This document shows positions 42,407 to 56,297 of a DNA stretch of 64,000 nt, piece by piece. The DNA lies in the NCBI GenBank assembly GCA_025331565.1, contig JAFREQ010000096.1, forward strand, positions 124,001 through 188,000. The letters are read 5' to 3'. Each line of letters begins with the position of its first letter. Position 1 is the first letter of the stretch. Origin of the DNA: Holacanthus passer (lineage: Eukaryota; Chordata; Actinopteri; Pomacanthidae). Below the pieces are notes generated by a model. It searched no databases, had not been told where the DNA came from, and saw only the letters and a program-made list of their open reading frames with translations. A program made the translations under genes and the position numbers.

Positions 42407-45400
42407 CTGCACACTTGGCAGAATAAAGCAGGTTGCATCCCCACTGCTGGCAAGATAAATCACATAAAAGCCTCACTGTGATCATGGCACAGTGGAGACG
42501 CTATATAACCTGGCTGTGTTTCCAGCTTGTTCATATGCCAGAAATCTCATTGTTTAGACTGTCATGCTTATCTTTAGGAAAGCTTGCTCATTTCAGATTG
42601 TATGCACACATTATGTTTAATATTTTAGCATATTTAGGACACAGTTTAAGTCTGTGTGTGTGTGTGTCTCTTCCAGCTGGTGGCTATTTTCGACGAGGTC
42701 CAGCGCAAGGCGACGGACAGTCCCAGAGAGAGCATGTCCAACGGTTACTCCAGCGCAGCCCCCAGCCCTGAACCCCTCCACTACTTTCCCCACCTGCAGT
42801 ACCGGGAGCCAATCGGAGGAGAGATCGAAGTCAACGAGGCCATCCTCAAAGCCAGTACGTCATATCTACTTTTAAATGTTTTCTTGTTCGTTTGTTTTTT
42901 GATTTTCAGACCACGGTGGCGGCTTCATCTCATGAAAAAACATTTTTCACCCAATTAAAGCAGATTTAAAATAATTAGAATGTTAAATGTCAGAGAAGTT
43001 TCTGCGAAAATCTCAAAGAACACCAAAGCAATGCTCAATCAACACTTTCACAATCTTTGTGCATGTGAGAAAGTGTATCATGGTGAAACAGCAGGCGGCG
43101 TGCGTATGTGTAGGTGTGTGACTGTATGTGAGAGAAAGAGTCAGAGAGTACATTTATGGAACAGCTGCGAGCTGAACCTACTGTGTAAAGAGTAACGTGA
43201 TGGCGTGTGAAAACAGATGTGGTGTTGACGCAGCGTTCTCTCCTGTCGTCCTCACTTAACGTTCTTTACTTAGTTTGTTCTTGTTTTCACACGTTGCTCG
43301 GACTAAAAGCCACAAAAGCAGCAAATAGTGGTATTTTTTTAAATATTGATTATTGAGGATTAAATGTTTTACTAAAATGTAATCTAGGCTCTGCTACCTC
43401 CAACTTATTTCTCTATGTTGGACCATTTACACGTCTGAGAACAACTTAGCTGCTGCTCACCTCTGTCCTATCGCTGCTTTATATTCGCCCGTGAAGTCAC
43501 ATTTTGATGAAGGGAAGTCTATTATTATGTTTGACTGAACAACATGATGAACATGATGTAAATAATTATAATTAATTTCGTCTTTGTCTCGCCTTTATCC
43601 TTCCTCTACTGACAAAAGCTTCCCTCTGTGCACCATTAAGGTGATGGATATGCTCTGACTCCGCTTGTGAAATAGCAAATATCTTGATAAATTAAGGCTT
43701 AACTCATTATGTTGTTGTCATTTTATAGTCTGACCAAGCCTTTTCCAGGGCTGACTCTTATAGCCACACTTAAACTAAACCTCCTGCAGTACACTTTCCG
43801 TCATGTAATTGTAAAGACTTAACATGATGTAGTGTTGCACAGTCAATCACCGTCTCTCTGACATAGAGTGACAGACAGACAGACAAGCAGACAGACAGGT
43901 TAAAGAAGAAAGTAATGACGAATAAAAATGAGAACAGTTGACCCTGATCAAAGATGACAGCTAACTCTGTTTAGTAAAGGTTCAAAATTTGATCAGAATG
44001 ATATCATTTCCTTTGCTGAATGGTGAAGAAAAAGCAAAATCAGTCAGTGGGAGAATGTGGATTTATTTATGCAGATATATTAAATTATTGTTATGATTGT
44101 CTGAGCCTAAAACCTGACTTATGGAAACCTGATAAGGCTGCAAGAAATGCATTTTTATCCCGCTGTGCTGTGTCATTCACCCCTCTCAACTATTTTTTTC
44201 AACTGTCTATTTTGTTTACGTCATCTGATTCTTTCACTCCCCTTGCTGTTTAGCTGTTGCTCTTGTCCAGAGCGATTTTATCAGAGAGTGCAACAGCAGA
44301 AAAGCTTCAGCAATTCCAATGTCTGTTTAACTCCAGTGTATAGAGTCATACCATTAATGGCTGAATAGACATGACAAATGTTTCTTTGTTCTTTAAATGA
44401 TCATGTTTTTTAGTATTTCAGTGATAAATTATACTTTTATGTTCTTTGTCTTCTTAACTTGTGAGGGGGAATTCTGCATTCTTGCTTGTGAAGTCAGGGG
44501 TTAGGGTCAGCTAACAAACTAAACAATAAAATGCTTCTGAGGTTGTTCAGTGGTTTGATCAAGGTCACTTCCACAGGGCAGAGGCTAAAAAGTAAGTGAG
44601 AATGGCATTTTGACAAACAGCATATGTGCAGAAGATATAAAAATGCTGCTTTTAGATTAAAATGTGCAGAGATTGGCTTTTTTTTTTTTTTTTTGTCAGT
44701 CAGGGAATAAAATGAACAAGTCACTGGGTCATGGTGCATCTCCAGCGGGAAACAACATCAAAGACTATTCAGTCAGATGCCTAAGGGAGCCTCGGGGGAA
44801 ATATCTGCTCTGTCTGGGCCACAGTCTGTTCTGGTTATAGATACATTTTACTGTAAATAATCTAGAGTGTGATTTCTGTCTGTATGTGTCATTCTTTTCT
44901 GTCTCAGTGCCTTGGATTTATTCATTCTTGAATGACAAGAGACAAAGTGAAAGATATAGGACAAAGGATTAAATGAGCCTGGATGTGATTTAACAAGGGT
45001 CTGTCTAATCACTGGGCCCACCCTGCCACCCCTTTCATTTTCCCCTCCCCATCTGTTGGCTGCAGAAAAACAGTGTGACCCCTCCCATAGACACACCTGC
45101 CCTTTGCCATCCCTCTCCCTCTGCCCGCTTTTGCCCTATGCCCCATTATCTGCCCCCTCTCCACTCATTTTTCTTTCCTACTCTACTATTCAGCTTTAAC
45201 CACCTGCCATCCAGCTCACCACCCGGCCCTCTAGACCTTAACCCATCACCCCCAAACCCCCCACCTGATACCTTCTCCTTCTCCACCCGGCTCTTTGCAT
45301 GGCTTCCAGCTCTAACTAGATTAGCACTGTAGCCTGTTAGCATGCCCAGGGTCCAGCCGAGCATGAATGGACTAATTCCAGGCTCCCCTCCTCCACCATG

Positions 45401-46956
45401 TCTTTTACCCAGTGGGATCTCTTCCTGCCCCCACCCCCCAACCTGCTCTCCAGCCCTGTTGAACCCTGACTAACTTAGTTATGATGTGACCCTGTGACGC
45501 CCCTCATATAGAGCCAAACTCATGCATTAAGGCAGCTTTTGTCATCCGGACATGCACGCACGCACACACACACAGACGTTTTGACAAAAGAACCCCAGCA
45601 TGCAAGTTAAACAACCCAACACCCCCAAAACTGGCCAGACATCTACTGCTGGGAAGGTCTTAGGGGAGTGTGTGTCTGCGTGACTGTTTGCTCCACCGAT
45701 TGCTGTAGCAAGATCAGTAACTGGGTGTTACGTCATTTCTAGCATGTGGACCATTTGTAATGACATCATTTTTAGAGACAGTGCTTTTCAATCATATAAG
45801 TAAGGTTCTTTTTATAGCTTCAGATCTTGCCTGAGGAATAACAAATTAACAAAATAATAGACAAAAGTAACCCAGGGGATTGTTTTCTGTGCATCAATGG
45901 CTACAGTGCAAACAGGAGCTACTAATGCAGCACGGGTTTGCATAGTGTGGAAATGTAGGGGAACCAAAGCATGATGGGAACTCTAATGGCAGAAACTCCA
46001 ATCTCATTTTGCAGAAATGGAAATACACGAACATTTGCTCTTTTGTTTTACACTATCAAGACATTTTTTGGACATTTCTAAAGCACAGCATGACCCATGT
46101 CTAAATCCAACATCTTATATGTGTTAAAACCCTCTTTACTATTTTATTATTTCAAATTGTGTGAAAACATTTTCCTCCATAAAAACTTTGATGCCTGTAG
46201 CACATTGAAGAGGAAATGAACAATTTCAAAACATTTTTTTTTTAAACATTTTTTCCCCCAGAAAAACTGTCCTTAATCATGTATGGTTACACTGACATGC
46301 CAAACGATGGCGTTCATAAGTAACTTGCAAATGACAATACATGGTATGTCAAGACGTCTAGTGACTATTCCATAAGCCTCTAAATATATGAGAGTGAAAA
46401 CCGAGCTAAACTGTCACCCGTTCGAAGGGTTAAACAAGATTAGATAAAATCAATACAGGCTGGCAGAATATTGTACTGCAGCTGTCAAGTATGTAAACAC
46501 TTTAACTGGTTTATCGTTGGCAAATTAAAGTCAACATTAGAGTAAACATAACCTGATTCTGCTCGTGCCAGAAACACGTCATAGTTATCTACATGCAGTG
46601 AAGTGGGATAATAAAATATGTCACGTAGGCTACAACGTATCCTTCCAGACATTCACCCATTCATCAACAAATTATGTAAACTGGGGTTACTGGGAAAATT
46701 GGATCACAGCAAACCATGTGAATGCTTTAATCACGCTATTACCTTCATCCGATTATGCACAATGATCTGGTTATAGTGTGCATGTAATCGCACTGAGTGT
46801 TGGTGGACAGGAGGAGGAGTAATTCAGTAATCAGTCAGGCATCAAAGTGTTTGTGTGTCAGGTTAGGCTGTTTGTTTGAACAGGGTGATTGGACTTCACA
46901 CTGCCCCAGTGGGATGATTAGACCTGCATTGATCTGCTGCTACACGGACACGACAT

Positions 46957-47006
<50 letters not shown>

Positions 47007-50000
47007 CTAGGAAGACAGCTCTTATCGCATCATCCCATGAGCAGCCTGAGCCCGGCTGCTCTATCGATTGAGAGAGAAACAAGACCACCCTGGCCCGTGG
47101 CATGAACACACACACACACAAAGAAGCACACAATATAAATACACACAGGAACACAGTCACTATTTGTGATAAATGTACACACACACACACACACACACAC
47201 ACACCATACACGCATGCTTGCACATACAAACTCAAAGACAAACAAAGGCACACACGCTGATTACTATGTGTACCCAGACACACATACGTACACACACACA
47301 CACACACAGTCACGCACAGTCAGACAGAAACATGATGCATCCTTGTTTTCATCCTGCCCTGGCAGTGAACTAGCACTGCAGCATTACAGAACTTTCACAG
47401 AACTGAAAACAAGAAGAAATTCTTAAAATAAACCTCTGTGTTCCCAGAATTGCTCACGCAGCCTAGTTAGGCACAAGGCTGCAGATGGAGAGTCAGAGGC
47501 AGACAAACACTGGCAGAGTTCGCGAGGCCTCTTCAGGTCTCTCCAATCACGCAACTCTCAAAGGAAAGATAAGGGAGGAACAGAACTCGGGTGTGTTTCA
47601 ATGTGTTAACGTTTGCTTTTCTGGCCTTGAAGTGGTCACCGAGATGAGTTTGGCTGGTGAGGTCTATTTAAAGTCGCAGGGCACCTCGTGGTTGTGGCTG
47701 TACAGATCCGTCAAATTAGCAAACTTAAAATACATACAAGTTTTAGTGCTTCCACCTCCTCGCCCACCCTTTTGGCAGGAGACTGCGCGCTAAAGTCAGA
47801 AAATGTCTGTGATCTTAAAATAAATGAAAACTCTGCTCACACTGCACACAGGGCATGCTTGATGTTCAGCTCCGGAAGGCTACAGATGCCACGCTGCTGT
47901 TTTAAGGCTGACTTTTAGACCAAGTCTGTCTTTACAACTTCCACAAAGGATTTTTATTCTTATCATTTGATCAAATGTTAGGCCTGTTTTTAGATCAGAA
48001 AGAATTTACTAAGTTAGTGCTTTTAGATTCAGTAATTTATCATTTAAAGTAAGCAAGTTCTTCACTGTACATGAGTAAGATTTCATGTCTGACTTGCCAC
48101 AATGTCCACCAGTTTTGCATTTTCAATTTGAGCATAAAAAAACCTGTGAACCAGACTTAAGACTAAATCATGACATACATGAAGCATGTGACTTAAACTT
48201 CACTCAAGCCTCCAATTAAAAGACAAAAAACTGTGGAAGGAATACATCAGGCATGTTTTGATTGATGAGACATTTTTCTCAAATTATATCACATGAAACA
48301 AACAGAAATGCCATGTTCACATTATGTTTCCCACATTGCTTACTACTGTTTACTACTATACTACTTACTTACTACTTATACATCATTACTCATCTTGTTA
48401 CTTCCTTTTCTTCTAATGGCACCTGACATAATTAGCACCACCACCTGTTTATCTCAATGTGCCTGACTCCTATAGTAGTGGATAGAAACATGCATTAATT
48501 GCATTTTCTTTTGTCAGTTTTCTTAATTTGTTAATATTCTCACTACATTTGGATGGAAACTTAACTATTGCTAGTGTGTTAATACGAAGAGCCAAGAAGC
48601 CACGTTGAATAATTAAGAAACATACAAATTAGTTTCTTTATTTATTTATATCTGGTACAATTTTTCAGGCATACGAACACCTGAAGGGTATATTCTTATT
48701 CATTACTAACCCATGCTAAAGCCCGTTTCCTCCAGCCCAGTCACCTTTGATTAGTAATGACTTAGAGGCAATCTTGTTTACGAGTGTCCAAACAGCAGCT
48801 GACCTAAGAGAGTAACAACTGTCACTCTCATCAATATCCCTGACCCTCTGTGACACCGCTTGACCCTCCAGTGGTCAATGCAGGTCAGAGGTCAAAGCCA
48901 GTGACCCTCAGGTTCCTTCACATGGCTGGGCCGAGCGCCGGGGCTCTAAGTGGTGGGAGGATTGATGGAGGCAGATTTGACTCCGATGGATAAATGGAGG
49001 AGGATTTATGGGGCCGACCGCTGGGTAATGGACCCTGACTGTGACCATGGAGCGGCCTTGGTCACTTAACAAAGTCGCATCATTGACATTGCAGTGATAT
49101 ATAAGTCTGTATTTGTAGAACTCATTTTGAAAATCCATTATAGCCACTTTGGAAATAAGTTGTTTCTCACAGTTCATCATTCAGTATCTTTAAAATCTGC
49201 AGGATCCAGTTTTAACAGGTGCTATTTTTTTGGTCCAGCTGGCTTTGCAGTAGTAAAGGTATTTTGGTACTTAATGAACCTCTTGTCCTTGCAGTTTCAT
49301 GTAATGTTGTGCAGTTCATCACTGTGTAAGTGTAGGTGTCAACTTTTTTCCCCACATGGTGGGAAAATCACCACAGCAGAAACTGGCTGAAAATAAAATG
49401 TGTATGTTTACCTTTTTAAAACCTGACACGTGGTCGCAGTTCAGTGTATTTTTATCTACATTCACTTCCCATGAACGTACTAGACAGGTGGGCACAGGAG
49501 GGAGAGGGAAAGAAGCATCCATTAACTTTTACTGCTTTCTATTCATGGTCCTGCTCAAGTGGTAAACTTTTGCATGTGTTGGTCTGGAAAATGTAAAGAA
49601 GTAGAAAGTGCTTTCTGAGGTCGCGTTGTTTGGATGACAGAATAATTGTATGAATATGATGTCGAGCTTAAAATGGTTAAAAAGCCTATGAAGTTCTCAC
49701 ATAAACCTCAATGCATCCTAAGACATGACTTAAGGGCGACAGTTAAGTAGCAATGCAACCCACATTTTCCCTAAAGTTTCTGTTTTTCATTCTGAAGCAT
49801 GGTCAAATGAGAATACAGACAATTCTATAAGTGCTACATTGACTTTTGCCCTGCAGTTGTCAAAGTTACTTGACTAAACACTCATTATCAATGCAAATGC
49901 AAAATTGTCTCCAGACCGAGCGAAGCAAAGCCTCGTGTTATTCATGCCCAAACAGCCCATGTTTATTTGCCTCAAACATCATATGTACCAACTCGGTCGA

Positions 50001-50963
50001 CTTTAGCTGCGAGCTAGTCAGCAACTTACACCCCGACCCTGCGTGGGTTGTGTACGTCTGTGCGTGTTCACAGCTCGACCTCGGCCTCTGACTGATCTCA
50101 CAGATGACCATGAACTCCCAATTTTTTCCTCTCCATGTTTATCATCTTTGTGTATTCATGAATCGGACACATAAACACAAATTTGTTGTTCAAGCGTAAA
50201 CATCTTAAACTTGCCTGGGTGCATCTTTCAGCCACTTAATGCAAATTTGTGCATCCGCTCGCGGCTTTGACTTTTGACTTTATATGCAAGCCTTGACAAA
50301 AGACTCATTTAATAACAGTGAAAACTATCTGCTGCGTTTGACCTATTTTAGATGCACACAAGTTTAATAGATAATCAGATAGAGAGCAGAAACCATTGAT
50401 ATGTTTGAGCGCTGTCTGGTGTATTTTTCTGACGCCTTTTGATGCCAGCTTTGAGAAGATACCTTTTTTTCCGCCCAGATGTTTCCGTCTTAAATCAAAG
50501 CACATTTCATTATTGCAAATCATATTGTTTTCCGTGTAGTTTCTGCCTAACATTTCTACATGAAGCCTGCTTTTCTAAATCAGATTAGACCACGTTCTGT
50601 TGATTTCCTCACTAAAGCATAAAATCCGAACCTGGAAGCAAAAACCAGAAGAAGGCTTGAGCTCTAATTACAAGAAACCAACATTCTGAAGCTTTGAATT
50701 CTCAGTGACAGTGAACATTGTGTCTTCAAACTTTCACTGGTAGGAGTAGAAAGAAAGAGAATCACAGACAGATGGAGGGTGAGACCGGGACTGGCAACGG
50801 AATAACTGCTAATTTATGATAATTATGAACAATGATCAGACGAACCTGAACTTAACATCAAGTGACCGAACATGTGCAGATGATTTGAGCCATAAATGAT
50901 AGTTGTAGCGTGTGTGTCTGTAGTGGTTGGACTGACCATTTTTCATCTGCCTACAATCACCAA

Positions 50964-51021
<58 letters not shown>

Positions 51022-54000
51022 ACCCCTGCCACTTCTTTCCCTCCTACTTGCTCCCCTCCTCTGCTCTCTCTATTCTGACCACGTTAGACCAGGACCCTGT
51101 CACTGACCCTCCAAAGAGAGATTGATTACAGGAAAGGAGAGAATTTTGTTTGCCTTCCCTTTCTGTGTCTCCCAGTTTTCTAGGTTTTCTCCCTCTCTGT
51201 CACTATCTCCCAGCTCTTTCCTTCCCTTATTGTTTATCTCCCCCTTCTCTCGCATCTTTATTTTCTCCTCTCTCGAGTTGAATTTGAAAACACCCTGCTA
51301 CGGCTTTTACATCAGCAAACACCAGTCCGCTCCCTTTGGGGTGGATATTAAAACCAAGAGGCAGCGTAAAGGTCCAAATTAGATTCTTTTGAATTGTTTT
51401 ATTGTGGATTCAGACCTGCCCATGTTACCTCTGCCTCTCCCAGCTCCTTTGGGTTGTGGGGACAGGTTGTGGTAAGTGTGTGTGCATGTGATTATGTGTG
51501 TGTTTGGGGGCATAGAGGCAACAGCTGGTCATATGAAAATGTGCACTGTGGGTGTGGGGCTTGGGTGTGTTGCTAGGGGTTAGGTAGTTCAATCTAAGAG
51601 TGTGTGAGTCATCTTAAAATGAATTACAGCTCTTAAGAAGCCATTTTGTTTCATCATTCAGAGAAAAAAATTGTTCGTATTAGATGTTATTTTCTAAACA
51701 CTTCATGTCTCTCATCATTTCCTGTGTCCATTTTCTTCAGAATTTCCATTATCTTTGCTCATTTAGAAGTTATTTTTAAGTTTCATCTTCAGGTGCCAAC
51801 AGATGTGCTGAATTTTCTTTTTTTTTTTTGACTACTTTGGTGTTAAATGCTTTTGAAGAGCTCAGAGAGCCTCAGGGATCTTTCTAACCCTCTGAGCCTC
51901 CATAATGCTCATTTCAACAACATACAGGCCAGCTGCTCAGTGTGAAAGTTGCCAAAAGACTCTCCACCTCCTGCGATAATCCTCAGTGCATTTGGAGTTG
52001 GAAAAATCAAAATATTTCTTTGCAACAGTTTGCCCAATAAAAGATGTTCCTGTGTCTTGATGCAAGTGAACAACAGACTTTCTCTGCGTCTCTAACTCTG
52101 TCTTTCTCCACCCAGACACACCTCTGTTGGTCAGGAGCAACAGCGACTCCGTTTTGGCCCCGCCCCTGCAGGTGACAGTCAAGCCCTCACCTGAGGACCA
52201 CAGCAGTGGATCTCCTGAACCGGTAAGCAGCTTTTAATGTAAGCTGGAGAGGGAAAAAACTAAAAAAGAAAGAAATGACAATAATGTAAGTCAGCTATTT
52301 TTGAGATAAAATGGTAGATAACTTGTGTTCCTGTCTTTGTTGTTTGAAGAAGATATTGATTTCCACCATTATGTAATTGCTTTTTAAAGGGGAAAAGAAC
52401 AGAGGAATAGGGAATAGGCAGAAAATTGGACAAAGCATTCAATTTCCAGCAGCTAAAGCTCCTGGAGTTCAAACTGGTTGTTCAAAATGTTTTAACCAAA
52501 AGCAAGAGGCAAAGGATAAAAGATCAAAAATGTACAAAGAAAAGCCATCAATAACAGAGATGAACATATTAAATTTCCCATGATGTCTGTGGTGTGTGCC
52601 ATTTTACAGAATACAGAGGAACCCAATGAATTTTCCTCTTGTGGTCCAGCTCCACGCCCCAGGCTGTACTTTGAAAGGGTCGACTTTTCCATTGCGCTCC
52701 TTCTTTTCCAAACAGGCCGGCCATTAAGGAGGACTTTGTTTGCTGCCTTTTCTTGTCCCTCTGTGGGCGACTGCATTTGCGTGTGTGTGTGCCGTGGGTG
52801 GGACGGAGGCTGTGCGAGGTCACACTGTTAATGTGTGTGTTACGGGGGAGCTCAGGTAAAGAGAGAGGCAGGGGGAGAGAAGGAGTCCTGTTGTTTACCC
52901 CCGCCGTGTTCGACACGACAGTGACTAAGCAGAACTCAGGCATCAGCAGGCGACGAGTAAACACAATGACAAAGCCCGTATTTGCTGTCCAAAAAAACGT
53001 CAGGCCTCATCCCCTTCAAGCAGCACGGCCGGGCCAGAGTGAACAGACTCATTATAGATGATTTCAAATATCCTTACAGCTGTTCTACATCTCTGCAATC
53101 TACATCGCTCTGCTGCCTGACGGATGAAGACCTCAGCAGCCTTATTTAAACCCAGACAGTTGCTTTTAAGCTCACTGGTCGATGTAGGTATGCCATTGTT
53201 TTGTCTGTTTACCTTGTTGTAATGGCATTTGTGCTTCATTATATGGGAATATGAACAGTTTATATCCTGCTAACTTTGATGATCCTCAACGTTATGTGGT
53301 TCTGAGTGAAATGTCTCATCACTTATTGAATGGATTGCATCTCATGAATCAGACTTTAGTAATTATCGTTTTCCTTGTAGTTGAAGGATGACATTCTCTC
53401 CTACCTGTTGAGAAAACTCCCCACCACCACTCTGATCCACATAAACTGGATCATTTCAAAAAGGGTTCGGGTTCTTTTCAGACCAGTCGGCCGTCATTTA
53501 ACTGGTCTGTGAAGTTGACACTGTGGAGGTGCAAGGTTTTCACCCAACAGTGGCAGCACTAGTGGGGCTGATTGGGTAGAGTGACTTCCCACAATCAGGC
53601 AGGCACATGTTTAATCTCCACAGCAGCTATGTGAACTGTCAAAGTGCTTTTGAGCAACACACCATGAACCTTAACTCTTTGCAATTATCTACAGGTAATA
53701 ATTGTTTGCAAGTATAATAATAATCTGTGAATTGACCCAGACCCAGACTGTATCTACATATAACGCTGGTGCACGGAGGAGGACAAAGAATATCTGTTGC
53801 CTCGTAGTGTGTGAGTGTGCGTGCATGTGTGTGTAAGGCTAGAAGGCCGTCACAGCTCTTGGGCATATTGAGTCCTGGGCCTGATGGACTTCCATAGATC
53901 AATACACTATCACTTCATCCTCACTCATCCACTGTACCGCTCCTCTGCACCCCCCTTATCTCCACTCTTACTCATACACACACACACTTAAACACTTACA

Positions 54001-56232
54001 ACTAGCACGCACACACACACTTCTGTCCCTTTTTGTCTTGGAGGAGATATTGAAAGCTAGATAAAGTGTAATTAAGGCTGATACAGTGATAAATATGCGC
54101 CCTGCCCCTTTAATTGATTTTACTGCCTGCCATGGTGAAGGCCAAGGTTGGCCCACTTCTCCCTGTCTTTGATTCACATGTAGACTATGCACATACCCCT
54201 CTTTGTCGTTCTCTCTTTATCAGAAGAGTTAATGAAACTGGCAAAAGGCTGAGCAGTGCTAAACATGCAGCCGTCCCTTTAATTGATTTGGACTTCCTGC
54301 CATGTACGGAGCTAATAAACGAGACCCGCTAACAGCAGTGACTGGCGAATTCTTTTTCTTTCGCTCCTCTCACCTCCATCCCTCTCCTCCTCCTAATCCT
54401 CGTTATGTTTCTCCGTCCTGTCTCTCTCTCTCTCTCTCTTTCTCGCTCTCCTGCTCCCTCGCTCTGCCTCCCACATTTTTGGCTGATTTTCAACACCTCG
54501 GGGTGCAGTGATGCAATACATGTTAACACAGCAGAAAGTCTGACTTTAATATGTTACACTCTGTCCGATGTTCCTTCAGCCGTGATGTAAAAAGCTGACA
54601 CCTTAAACTAGCTAAACTAAATTCTGCTGTTTTTCGGTGACTGTCTGTACAGTGTCTCGGCTAGCGGCTGGATGTTGTGTATCTGTGCGCCCGTCCCTTG
54701 AGGTGTGTGCTGCATTTGTGTGTGTAAATTTGTGTTTTTCTAAGAGAAGGTATAGTAGGTGACAGAATGTGGCCATGGCAGTCAGGTGATGTGATGCATA
54801 TGACAAGGGTCAAAGAGCACGGGCTAGTACACTGAAGCTGTGATCCTGCAGTGTGTATACATACAAACACACACACACACACACTCACTCACACACTATT
54901 TCTCAAGCGCCTGACGTGTAGCAGATGACTACAGCACTCAGAGGAAATGCACAAAAGAAACACACACCTCATTACTCATCTGTCTGACAACAACCCCACA
55001 CACACACTCGCACACGAACACCTCATCTCTCATATGTCTGCTACACACCGCCCTGTCACTCACACACACCTCAGACTACAAACAGCACCCATAACACAAA
55101 AACACGGATGGCAGTGTGCAACACAATAACAGAGCAGACAACCTGTTAGTTGTGCTCAGACGGGTTTCCAGACAGGTTTCACAAATTATTTGAGCGTTCA
55201 TCCTGGGACCACAAAGCCTGCCACATTCAAATCACTCAGAGAAGGAAACAGATTATATAAAATAAAACAACTACAGTATGATTTCTGAAGACAATGTACG
55301 TGAGCTCACTTTGGCTAAAAACTGCAGCTTAAATGTTTCACACTTTTGATTCTTTAGAGCTTTTGATCTATATTCATATGGGAGTCATGGTAGCTTAAGT
55401 TGAGCACTGAAATAAGTTAAAGTAGCAGCTGAAAGTAAAAGTGCTGATAGGAGTTGAAGTGCAAGCCCAAAGACAGGGAACAGTGTTGAAAATGACATTT
55501 GAAGCGCGAGTGTTAAAAGGAGTTTAAAGTGTCAGAGGAAATGCAAGTGCTAAAAGAAGTTAGTGTCAGTTCAAGTGTGAGTTCAAGAAGTGGAAGTGTC
55601 AACTGATATGTGAGTACAGATGGGAGTCAAAGTGTCAGTTGAAGCAGTAGCAGTGTTCACACTGGCAGAGCTGTATATTGCTATTGTGTATTGTTACTTG
55701 ACAGATTTTGATTCTTACTGTGTGCGCTACATTAAGATAAGTAGTTGTGTACTATTATGTTAGCAGTAGGACTCCTAATAGTAACAGGTAGTCACACAGG
55801 TAATGAACTGAATTGAACCATGCAAGGTATATGTACAGTATGTGGGAATTAGAGTAAATGAATGTATCCACAATACCAACAATAGCTAACATCAAATAAA
55901 AACAACAACAACAGTGATATATAAATAAAAGTGTAATAATTAATCATATCTATGTGATCATTGTGAATCATTCAGGTTTCACTGTTACATAAATAAAGGC
56001 AGTTATCTTATGCTCGGAGGGACGGCGATGGCACTAATGTTTCTTCTTTGTGTGTTGAGATACGAGCAGCGAGGGGGTCGAGCTGATTGGCTGAGCACCA
56101 GCAGGGTGCCCAAAGAGGAAAGCCGCTGTTTTTATGTCTAGATAAACAGGAGTGCTCTCAATCAGGGATTAGATTCACACTGGGCATTATGGCGTGATCC
56201 CTTAATTTGAAAGCATTAAAGAAAGGCAGGTT

Positions 56233-56297
<65 letters not shown>

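Larger units (their letters stand above)
23537..42676 (+). other. Intron 2 of the pard3b-like gene (19,140 bp)
   Basis: This is the largest intron in the window, bounded by GTGAGG and TCTCTTCCAG. It holds at least three interspersed-repeat remnants (27325-27625, 28803-29170, about 40520-40640), a perfect hairpin (34252-34297), a GGA/purine region (33231-33430) and many CA/TG tracts, densest at 37-42.4 kb. Repeat-free stretches that could be regulatory include about 24380-24560, 28490-28790 and 29340-29600. No further exon is supported. Confidence 0.85.
42855..52115 (+). other. Intron 3 of the pard3b-like gene (9261 bp)
   Basis: Bounded by GTACGT and TCCACCCAG. It contains a T17 tract (44678-44694), a C/T-rich stretch (45075-45300), a possible MITE (46488-46795), a dense CA cluster (46958-47310), a perfect DR1 site (48882-48894) and a long CA repeat (50965-51018). 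No additional coding exon is supported. Confidence 0.85.

Noticed and set aside
46797..47426. Several frames of up to 131 codons rich in Val-Cys or His-Thr
   Set aside because: They are direct translations of CA/TG microsatellites.
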